Shown piece by piece: positions 1 through 5,827 of a stretch of 7,650 nucleotides of DNA. The notes beneath the pieces are model-generated. The model did not search any database. It saw nothing but the letters and a program-made list of their open reading frames with translations, and had not been told where the DNA came from. The stretch's first letter is position 1, and the number at the start of each line of letters is the position of its first letter. A program made the position numbers and the translations under genes. This DNA comes from Planctomycetota bacterium (lineage in GTDB: Bacteria > Planctomycetota > Phycisphaerae > Phycisphaerales > SM1A02). The stretch covers positions 1 to 7,650 of the forward strand of contig JACNLR010000104.1 in assembly GCA_014381385.1 (NCBI GenBank). Direction: 5' to 3'.

Positions 1-2
1 AA

Positions 3-2525
3 ATCCTTTTTGTAGTTGGCAGCACCCGTGGGTCTGTTTCCCTTGACGTTGCCTATTTATCTCCAAAACGACCTCGGTCGCATTCTTCCTTGCTTGCCAA
101 AGCAAGTCTCCGACTCAGAGAGTACATTTGGAAGTTAGAAACTGCTCCTCCTGACCTTTCAAATTACCCGCAACTTAATGCCTCGCAAGCGGGGAACGAA
201 AAAGTAAGCGATGCGCTTATGGACGCTCCCGATTCCGCCCATCCGCGGGAATGGTTGCAGCCCAAATCTGGTGTTCTCTCGATCGCTGCTGACCTAGTTG
301 AATTAAAAACAGGTACAACCGAAAACATCGTCACGCTCTCTGGCAAAGTTAATCTCAATTTACGTTCCAAAGAGGGTGTAAATGATATGCAGTTAACTGC
401 TGCTCGGGGCATTCTGTTTCTCGACGCCGGAAGTGTTCGTGATATCGCATCAGGCACTGTAGAGATGTCCCATGTACATGGCGTTTATCTAGAGGGCAAT
501 GTTGTTGCAAACGCAACAGATGGAAACTATTTAGTCCGCGCACCACAAATGTATTACGACTTTGACACTGGGAAAGCTGTGATGCTCGAATCGGTGTTAC
601 GGACCTATGTCAAAAATGGGACCATCCCAATTTACGTTCGAGCAAAAGAACTTCAACAAGTTTCATCAAACCAATGGCTCGCAAGCAGTGTCCAAGCTTC
701 AACAAGTTCCTTTGCAACTCCCGACATTGCAGTTGGTGCTGCAAAAATGACAATTACACAACAAGATAATGGTGACGCTTACGTTGTAAGTGAACATAAC
801 ACTGTGCGTTTGGGTGGCTTTCCCGTCATGTACTGGCCAAAATACAGTGGTGAAATTGCCAAAATTCCTCTGCGCGGCGTGAATCTTGGGCACCAAGACA
901 CAAAAGGGCAGATGATCGAAACAAAGTGGGAACTTTTTTCACTGCTTGGAGTTCGTGAACCTAAAAATGTATCCGCAGAACTTCTCGTCGACTATTACAC
1001 AAAGCGAGGTTATGGTGTCGGGACTGATTTTCAATATAAATTTGGCAAAAATGTTGGGTTCCTCAATCTCTACTTGCTTGAGGATTCAGGAGAAGAAAAA
1101 ACTTCCTCTGGCAGAAAACTTGATGTTACCGATTCAACACGTGGCTTCGCCCTCTTAGAAAATGAGGCAAAAGTAAGTCCGAACTGGACAATCCAAACGC
1201 AACTGAGTTACATCAGTGACCCAACTTTTATGTCTGTCTGGCGCCAATCCGATTACCGCACCCACGATGAGTATGAGACTTCCATGTATGCCAAGTACCA
1301 GAAAGAGAACGTTGGGTTTACCGCGCTGGCAAAATACGATTTGAATCAATTTATTTCTACGAGTTCACTTCTCGCTTCACGACAGTACAAAGTGGACAAG
1401 GCACCCGAGTTAGGATACTACCGATACGCCGACACGCTTTTTAATGGATCTGTAAATTGGTCGAGTGAATCACGAATTACAAGAGAGCGAATGGTCTTTC
1501 AAGAGGGAACGCCAAATGAACTCGGATTACGTAACAACGCATTTGCTTTTCCTGATGGAACGATACTAGGGACAGACGACCTCATCAGTGCACCACTACG
1601 AAGCGCGGGTCTTACGCAGGACTACCAAAACCGCTTTGTCACTCGTCATGAATTCACAATGCCAGTCCAACTTGGTGCTGTAAAAATTGCGCCATTTGCT
1701 AGCATCCAAACACAGTGGGGTATTGAAAACGATGATGTTCCCGGCCAAGAGTCTAACTATTGGACTAGAACTGTTGGTGTGCGAGCGACTACGCAATTAC
1801 AACGTGTTTATAACAACATCGACAACGACCTTCTTGATTTGCATCGCCTGCGGCACGTTATTGAGCCCTACCTTACAGTTTGGAACGGCGACTCAAATAT
1901 AGACCCAATGCAAATCCAACAATACGATGCACAATTTGATAACATCGCAAACGGGACTGCTATCTGGTTCGGAGTAAAAAACAAATTTCAAACATGGCGC
2001 GGTGGTCCGGGGCGTTGGTACGAAGTCGACTGGCTTTCTATCGACACTGCCTTTTTGTTTGCAAGCAACGACGCAACACAACGGTACGATAACCCTCAAT
2101 TCTTTAATTGGCGCCCCGAATATTCTTCGTTGGTTGATGCATTTATAACTCGAGGAAAATGGCAATATAGTGACAGCATCGCATTCGTTGGAAACGGAAC
2201 ATGGGAAACTGACAGTGGTACTTTATCGCGCGGCTCAATTGGCGCCGAACTCGACCATGGAAGAGATGTCCGAACCTATATCGAATACCGCGAAATTGGC
2301 AACTCGGATGATCAATTCCTTACACTTGGTATGAACTACCAGTTAAGTAAGCGCTATTCGTTTCATATTGCTCCCTCTTGGAACTTCGCAATTGACGACC
2401 TTCAGTCTCTGAGATTCAACGTAACGAGGCATTACCCAGATTTTAATTTAATCGGCCTCATTAACTACAATGAAATTCAAGATGAGACAACGTACGGGTT
2501 TAAATTGAATCTTTTGAAGTATTAG
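3..2525 (+). CDS. lptD: LptD-like LPS-assembly outer-membrane protein, 5' end outside window
   Basis: LptD is the outer-membrane barrel that, with LptE, inserts lipopolysaccharide into the outer leaflet. The frame is open from base 3 to the TAG at 2523-2525, so the gene begins before the window. The first in-window start codon is TTG at 90, giving 811 residues, but no signal peptide follows it, so I reject it as the true start. Counting from that TTG, residues about 60-115 and 130-240 resemble the OstA/LptA-like periplasmic jellyroll ('VTLSGKVNLNL', 'GNYLVRAPQMYYDFDTGKA', then 'IPIYVRAKELQQVSSNQW' and 'FATPDIAVGAAKMTI'). The link to the barrel carries FPVMYWP at 244-250, matching the 'vPvfYlP' signature of LptD. 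From about 270 to 811 there are alternating aromatic and polar strands typical of a large beta barrel. The chain ends in Tyr, an aromatic C-terminus as in BAM substrates, though Phe is commoner. The 3' end overlaps rsmA on the other strand. LptD-family membership is well supported; actual LPS substrate in this organism is inferred. Confidence 0.82.
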   Translation: MLFVVGSTRGSVSLDVAYLSPKRPRSHSSLLAKASLRLREYIWKLETAPPDLSNYPQLNASQAGNEKVSDALMDAPDSAHPREWLQPKSGVLSIAADLVELKTGTTENIVTLSGKVNLNLRSKEGVNDMQLTAARGILFLDAGSVRDIASGTVEMSHVHGVYLEGNVVANATDGNYLVRAPQMYYDFDTGKAVMLESVLRTYVKNGTIPIYVRAKELQQVSSNQWLASSVQASTSSFATPDIAVGAAKMTITQQDNGDAYVVSEHNTVRLGGFPVMYWPKYSGEIAKIPLRGVNLGHQDTKGQMIETKWELFSLLGVREPKNVSAELLVDYYTKRGYGVGTDFQYKFGKNVGFLNLYLLEDSGEEKTSSGRKLDVTDSTRGFALLENEAKVSPNWTIQTQLSYISDPTFMSVWRQSDYRTHDEYETSMYAKYQKENVGFTALAKYDLNQFISTSSLLASRQYKVDKAPELGYYRYADTLFNGSVNWSSESRITRERMVFQEGTPNELGLRNNAFAFPDGTILGTDDLISAPLRSAGLTQDYQNRFVTRHEFTMPVQLGAVKIAPFASIQTQWGIENDDVPGQESNYWTRTVGVRATTQLQRVYNNIDNDLLDLHRLRHVIEPYLTVWNGDSNIDPMQIQQYDAQFDNIANGTAIWFGVKNKFQTWRGGPGRWYEVDWLSIDTAFLFASNDATQRYDNPQFFNWRPEYSSLVDAFITRGKWQYSDSIAFVGNGTWETDSGTLSRGSIGAELDHGRDVRTYIEYREIGNSDDQFLTLGMNYQLSKRYSFHIAPSWNFAIDDLQSLRFNVTRHYPDFNLIGLINYNEIQDETTYGFKLNLLKY

Positions 2526-3318
2526 TAATTGCAAACAATTGTTCCAGTTGTTGAATCGACAATGTGGCTGGGCGTTGCTCGGATGTAATTCCTTCTGGAA
2601 ATTCGAACTCCCTACCTAAAATCGAACCGAGTTGTTTTCTTCTTTTTGCAAAAAGCGATGTAACAAATTCAGCGAATTCTTCGTTGCGCTGGGGTCTGTT
2701 TTTATGTGGAACAATTGCCACGCATGCACTCGTGATTTTAGGTTGGGGCCAGAAACATGTATTTGGAGCTTTCGTTACTAATGAGATAGTAGCGAGCCGT
2801 TGCACCAATATTGAAAGAACACCCCAATCTTTAGAGTTTACTTTTGCCATCAAACGTTGCGATACTTCGTATTGGATTGTTACAAACTGCCCAAGACAGT
2901 TTTGATGATTTGCAAGTACATCAACAATCAACGGGCTCGCAATTTGATACGGAAGATTTGCAACAAGTTTCCAATTTCGATTTGCGAGCAGCTCAGTAAG
3001 TCGGGGGTTCAGATGCTTCTTCACAAGGCAATCGCCATGAATGAGTGTAATCGCATCTCCCAATCGGTCTTGAAGCAAACCGGCAAGCCCTCTGTCAAGT
3101 TCGCAAGCAATAACAGTACATCCGCGATCAAGAAGTGTTTCCGTAAGTGTCCCTGTGCCGGGACCAATTTCAAGGACGAGATCTCCGCATTCAACTCCAG
3201 AAGCATCGACGAGTTTTTGCAAAATATTATGGTCGTGCAAGAAATTCTGACCAAGACGATGCAATGGCGAAAGACCATACGCCTGTAGCATCGATCGGAT
3301 TTCACTCAGTTTCTGCAG
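2500..3318 (-). CDS. rsmA: 16S rRNA (adenine1518-N6/adenine1519-N6)-dimethyltransferase
   Basis: RsmA/KsgA dimethylates two adjacent adenines in the 3' helix of 16S rRNA using S-adenosylmethionine, late in 30S assembly. Counting from the ATG at 3291 (263 residues), the N-terminal RLGQNFL (12-18), SAM motif I EIGPGTGT (41-48), acidic motif ELD (64-66), GD of motif III (86-87), catalytic NLPY (112-115), the EVSQRLMA segment (142-149) and C-terminal RPATLSIQQL (240-249) are all present, so the enzyme looks intact. Family members usually have about 8 more residues before the ATG-encoded Met. The in-frame sequence upstream reads QKLSEIRS, which matches that family N-terminus, and no ATG, GTG or TTG precedes it before an in-frame TGA. 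I therefore propose CTG at 3318 as the start (272 residues). A strong GGGAAGG lies 7 bases before it; the ATG at 3291 has only a weak site. It is the last gene of the rny-efp-rsmA operon. Its TAA (2502-2500) lies inside the convergent lptD. Confidence 0.95.
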   Translation of the reverse strand: MQKLSEIRSMLQAYGLSPLHRLGQNFLHDHNILQKLVDASGVECGDLVLEIGPGTGTLTETLLDRGCTVIACELDRGLAGLLQDRLGDAITLIHGDCLVKKHLNPRLTELLANRNWKLVANLPYQIASPLIVDVLANHQNCLGQFVTIQYEVSQRLMAKVNSKDWGVLSILVQRLATISLVTKAPNTCFWPQPKITSACVAIVPHKNRPQRNEEFAEFVTSLFAKRRKQLGSILGREFEFPEGITSEQRPATLSIQQLEQLFAITNTSKDSI

Positions 3319-3320
3319 GG

Positions 3321-3896
3321 TTACGCCTTCCCGAGATATTCACCACTCTCGGTATTAATTTTGACAACTTGACCGACTTCGATGAATGGAGGTACGCGAA
3401 CCCGTGCACCCGTCTCGACTGTTGCTTCTTTGAGTTGGTTTGTGGCTGTTGCAGCTTTTGGTTGATCTGTTGTGTCAGTGATTTCGAGTTCAACGGAAGC
3501 CGGCATCTCAATGCCCAGTGGGTTGCCATCGTACATCATCACAAGAACTTCAAGTCCATCTTTGAGCCACTGGCTCTGATCCTTTTCAACTACATCGTTG
3601 CCTATCTCAAGTTGGTCGTACGATTCATTATCCATGAATACCCAAGGACCAATACCTTGTCCACTGTTGTCATACAAAAACTGCATAGGTCGCCTGTCGA
3701 TTGTGACAGCCTCGACCTTGTCGGCGGAATTAAATCTATTAACTTTGATTGTTCCAGTGTCAACCGATTTCATTTTGGCTTGAACGTATGCTGGACCTTT
3801 GCCCGGCTTCACGTGATCTGTACCAATAACGACTTGCAACTTGCCATCGTAAATAAGGGCTTGACCTCGACGTAACTCAGATGCTTTGATTGTCAT
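3321..3896 (-). CDS. efp: Translation elongation factor P
   Basis: EF-P binds the ribosome between the P and E sites and speeds peptide-bond formation at consecutive prolines. The 191-residue product has the usual family length and all three domains. The N-terminal KOW-like domain starts TIKASELRRG and carries the loop KPGKG (30-34), with Lys33 at the position that is post-translationally modified in many bacteria. The middle OB domain includes 'RRPMQFLYDN' and 'DNESYDQLEI' (about 68-95). The C-terminal OB domain ends in the conserved run VETGARVRVPPFI..GQ..KI.T..GEYLGKA. A lysine at the loop tip excludes the EarP arginine-rhamnosylation type; no modifying enzyme (EpmA/EpmB or YmfI type) is encoded here, so the modification is unknown. 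The ATG at 3896 has an excellent Shine-Dalgarno and lies 15 bp after the rny stop. It is the second gene of the operon, and its expression probably depends on the rny promoter. Confidence 0.97.
   Translation of the reverse strand: MTIKASELRRGQALIYDGKLQVVIGTDHVKPGKGPAYVQAKMKSVDTGTIKVNRFNSADKVEAVTIDRRPMQFLYDNSGQGIGPWVFMDNESYDQLEIGNDVVEKDQSQWLKDGLEVLVMMYDGNPLGIEMPASVELEITDTTDQPKAATATNQLKEATVETGARVRVPPFIEVGQVVKINTESGEYLGKA
3326..3332 (-). promoter_or_regulatory. Shine-Dalgarno that suggests a CTG start for rsmA
   Basis: On the minus strand GGGAAGG lies inside the last codons of efp, 7 bases before CTG at 3318-3316. This spacing is ideal for the CTG and too far (over 30 bases) for the ATG at 3291. 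It supports translational coupling between efp termination and rsmA initiation. Confidence 0.5.
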
Positions 3897-3902
3897 GTTT
3901 TG

Positions 3903-3911
3903 TCCTTTCCT
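3903..3911 (-). promoter_or_regulatory. Ribosome binding site of efp
   Basis: AGGAAAGGA on the minus strand starts immediately after the rny TAA (3914-3912) and ends 6 bases before the efp ATG. It fixes the efp start and shows there is no room for a terminator or promoter between rny and efp. Confidence 0.8.
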
Positions 3912-5471
3912 TTAGTGCGCGATTGCTTCGGCTCTAATTTCTCGTAAAACTGTAACTTTTATCTCGCCGGGAAATGTCATTTCTTCTTCTATACGTGCTG
4001 CAATTCGTTTTGACATCGCAAATGCTTCGCCGTCCGAAATTGATTTAGCATCTACGATTACACGGACTTCGCGCCCTGCCTGAATTGCGTGTGATTCCGA
4101 GACGCCTTTTTGTTCTTTTGCGAGTGCTTCAAGTTGTTCAAGTCTCTTGACGTACATTTCCATTGATTCTCGACGAGCACCTGGGCGTGCGCTGCTGATT
4201 GCATCTGCAGCCATCACAATTGGTGTGTAAGGTGTAGTGGCTGGGATGTCACCGTGGTGACCTGCAATTGCATTGAGAACTGCTTCCGATTTCTCGCCAA
4301 ACTTTTTGCAAAACTCCATGCCAATTTGTGGATGGGTACCATCAATATCGTGGTCCATTGCCTTGCCAATATCATGCAAGAAACCACAGCGCCTTGCGAG
4401 TTCTCCGTCAAGTCCAAGTTCGTCTGCTATGACTTGGCATAAAAAAGCTACTTCAACTGAGTGTCGTAAAATATTCTGTCCGTAACTCGTTCTAAAGTGC
4501 ATCTTTCCCGCAGCTTCAACAATCTTAGGGTGAAGCCCGCGAATATTGGACTCAATAACTGCATCATTACCCTCTTTAATTATTTTTTCTTGAACTTCAG
4601 ATCTAATCGTTTCCACAACTTCTTCAATGCGGGATGGATGAACGCGACCATCTGAAACTAATTTTTCGAGTGCTTTTCCTGCAATCGCTCTACGTATTGG
4701 ATCAAAACACGAAACAGAAATGACGCCAGGCGTATCATCAATCAAAATGTCAACACCAGTAGCTTGCTCTAAAGCGCGGATATTTCTACCTTCTCTACCG
4801 ATTACTCGTCCCTTCATATCGTCTGAGGGAATTCTAACTGCGCGGACGGTTGACTCTGCAACGTGTTCGGATGCGTACCGCTGAATGGCTTGCAGCGTAA
4901 TCTCACGACTTTTTGCTCTAGCCTTTTGAGATGCTTCATCAATTATTTGTTGCATTAACTCATTTGCATCGTGCTGTGCATCATGACGCACTTCTTCGAG
5001 AATTTGCATTTTCGCCTGCTCACAGGACATGCCAGAAACTTCTTCGAGCCTTTTTCGTAAGGTCGATTGTTCCTCAGCGAAAGCGGTGCGTTCTGTTTCA
5101 AGTGATTCCGCCTCTTGATCTATTTCAGTTCGAATGGTGTCAAGTTTCTCTTGGCGGGCCGTCAACTGATTCATCAACTTTTCGAGACCTTCTTCGCGTT
5201 TTATGAGCCTACCCTGATCTTGTTTAAGTTCTATTTGCCCTTGAGAAACTTCGGATTCAATTTCCTTCAGCCTCTTCTTTGACTCACGTTCCGCCTCTAA
5301 TTCGATTTTTTGTTTAATCGCTTCAGCTTCTTTTTGTGCTGCTTTTACGGTCTGTTCTGCCTCGCGTTTTGCAAGGCTTAGCGTCCCTCCCGTAAGCGCT
5401 CTAAGCAAAAACCAACCGATTCCAACCCCGACAATCACACTTCCAATTCCTATGGCAATGTTTATTAGCAT
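3912..5471 (-). CDS. rny: Ribonuclease Y, membrane-anchored endoribonuclease
   Basis: RNase Y is a 5'-end-sensitive endoribonuclease that starts bulk mRNA decay while anchored to the inner face of the membrane. Numbering is from the upstream in-frame ATG at 5534. A single membrane helix lies at about 24-46 (INIAIGIGSVIVGVGIGWFLL). A long charged coiled coil follows at about 54-215. The KH RNA-binding domain (about 230-300) contains IPSDDMKGRVIGREGRNIR. The HD phosphohydrolase domain (about 355-450) contains RHSVEVAFL and the metal-binding FLHDIGKA with His387-Asp388, then GHHGD and ADAISSARPGARRE. The C-terminal domain ends FPGEIKVTVLREIRAEA. I choose ATG 5471 (Met22, 519 residues), because RNase Y usually has its membrane helix right at the N-terminus and is about 510-520 residues long. 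The 21 extra residues from 5534 look unlike the family. Neither start has a clear Shine-Dalgarno. It is the first gene of the operon with efp and rsmA, downstream of a structured leader region. Confidence 0.96.
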   Translation of the reverse strand: MLINIAIGIGSVIVGVGIGWFLLRALTGGTLSLAKREAEQTVKAAQKEAEAIKQKIELEAERESKKRLKEIESEVSQGQIELKQDQGRLIKREEGLEKLMNQLTARQEKLDTIRTEIDQEAESLETERTAFAEEQSTLRKRLEEVSGMSCEQAKMQILEEVRHDAQHDANELMQQIIDEASQKARAKSREITLQAIQRYASEHVAESTVRAVRIPSDDMKGRVIGREGRNIRALEQATGVDILIDDTPGVISVSCFDPIRRAIAGKALEKLVSDGRVHPSRIEEVVETIRSEVQEKIIKEGNDAVIESNIRGLHPKIVEAAGKMHFRTSYGQNILRHSVEVAFLCQVIADELGLDGELARRCGFLHDIGKAMDHDIDGTHPQIGMEFCKKFGEKSEAVLNAIAGHHGDIPATTPYTPIVMAADAISSARPGARRESMEMYVKRLEQLEALAKEQKGVSESHAIQAGREVRVIVDAKSISDGEAFAMSKRIAARIEEEMTFPGEIKVTVLREIRAEAIAH

Positions 5472-5593
5472 ACTGAATCTGCAGGATAAACCTACAGCCC
5501 TTTCATAAGGCATGAAAGCCAAACTACAAAACATAGGAATTCACCAATCGCAATGCTCACGCGTATACGGGAGTTAGAAAGCACTGATTTGTC

Positions 5594-5613
5594 GAGCAAA
5601 AAATAGGGTGCTC
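5594..5613 (-). other. Stem-loop between the structured block and rny
   Basis: On the minus strand GAGCA and TGCTC form a 5-bp stem around a 10-base loop ending in a T run. Because the T run is in the loop and not after the stem, it is not an intrinsic terminator in this direction. It would lie in the rny 5' leader. Confidence 0.35.
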
Positions 5614-5649
5614 AAATGCTAAAATCAATCTATCAACTGCGCATGCCGT

Positions 5650-5801
5650 CTTGAAACGTCCCCAACGCGGTTGCCAACTAGGTAGTTGGTACGATCGGTC
5701 GCCCATGTACTGCGGTTGACCGAGAAAACTTTGTTACGGCAAACACTTCGCCGTAACGACTGTAAGCGTGTAGTATTCCACGTTAGAGGTTCCCCGTCAA
5801 G
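5650..5801 (-). other. Candidate structured RNA or rny leader, multibranched fold
   Basis: Inverted repeats nest into a plausible multibranch RNA. The outer stem P1 pairs 5650-5654 with 5797-5801, continued by 5657-5658 with 5795-5796 after a 2-base bulge. P2 pairs 5664-5670 with 5778-5784 (7 bp). Between them are an asymmetric internal loop and then three hairpins in a row: P3 5674-5678/5685-5689 (CCAAC/GTTGG), P4 5696-5700/5718-5722 (CGGTC/GACCG), and P5 5733-5740/5750-5757 (GTTACGGC/GCCGTAAC, perfect 8 bp). The P5 loop could also pair with 5764-5771 as a pseudoknot. In P2 the minus-strand transcript has a G-U pair where the plus strand has a C-A mismatch, favouring the minus strand; P4 slightly favours the plus strand. 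I checked by eye for tmRNA, RNase P, SRP, 6S and common riboswitch signatures and found none. It may be a leader of rny, an independent small RNA, or only operator-like DNA palindromes. Confidence 0.4.
5772..5800 (-). promoter_or_regulatory. Sigma70-like promoter driving rny-efp-rsmA
   Basis: On the minus strand the -35 TTGACG (5800-5795, 5 of 6 consensus) is separated by exactly 17 bases from the -10 AATACT (5777-5772, 4 of 6). Transcription would begin near 5765 and give a leader of about 230 to 290 bases before rny, containing hairpins P5, P4, P3 and the 5594-5613 stem. The -35 box coincides with one strand of stem P1 and the spacer with P2. A second, weaker -10-like TATACT is at 5865-5860 without a good -35. 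Confidence 0.45.
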
Positions 5802-5827
5802 CAAGAATCTCGAACTTATCTACGCCT

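Larger units (their letters stand above)
5472..5827. other. Divergent intergenic region between rny and the ABC permease
   Basis: This 356-bp stretch separates the divergent rny and permease genes (293 bp if rny starts at 5534). I see no protein gene of its own. It holds a minus-strand sigma70-like promoter (5772-5800), a block of nested and adjacent inverted repeats (5650-5801), and a further hairpin (5594-5613). A small imperfect stem, GCCTT paired with AGGGC, lies near 5500-5515. I found no convincing plus-strand promoter for the permease, and its ATG at 5828 has no clear Shine-Dalgarno. Confidence 0.7.

Noticed and set aside
90..92. TTG as the start codon of the lptD-like gene
   Set aside because: The frame is open to the window edge, and no signal peptide follows this codon, although the protein must be exported. 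The true start is almost certainly upstream.
651..708. 12-base direct repeat cttcaacaagtt at 651-662 and 697-708
   Set aside because: The two copies are in different codon phases within lptD and encode unrelated residues. There are only two copies, so chance is the simplest explanation.
2527..2540. AATTG/CAATT hairpin just after the lptD stop as a terminator
   Set aside because: The stem is only 5 bp and AT-rich, and no T tract follows it on the plus strand.
3147..3875. A 242-codon open frame on the plus strand, antisense to efp and the start of rsmA
   Set aside because: It lies wholly opposite two strongly conserved genes, spans their junction, and its translation shows no recognisable domain. 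It is best explained as a shadow frame.
5733..5757. Perfect 8-bp hairpin as an intrinsic terminator
   Set aside because: On the plus strand no T run follows. On the minus strand it is followed by AAAG and only four Ts, so termination would be weak; a leader or structural role fits better.
5650..5801. Assignment of the structured block to 6S RNA, tmRNA, RNase P RNA, SRP RNA or a cobalamin riboswitch
   Set aside because: I looked for their hallmark conserved segments on both strands by eye and did not find them. 6S RNA should also be one long hairpin with a central bubble and not three side-by-side arms.
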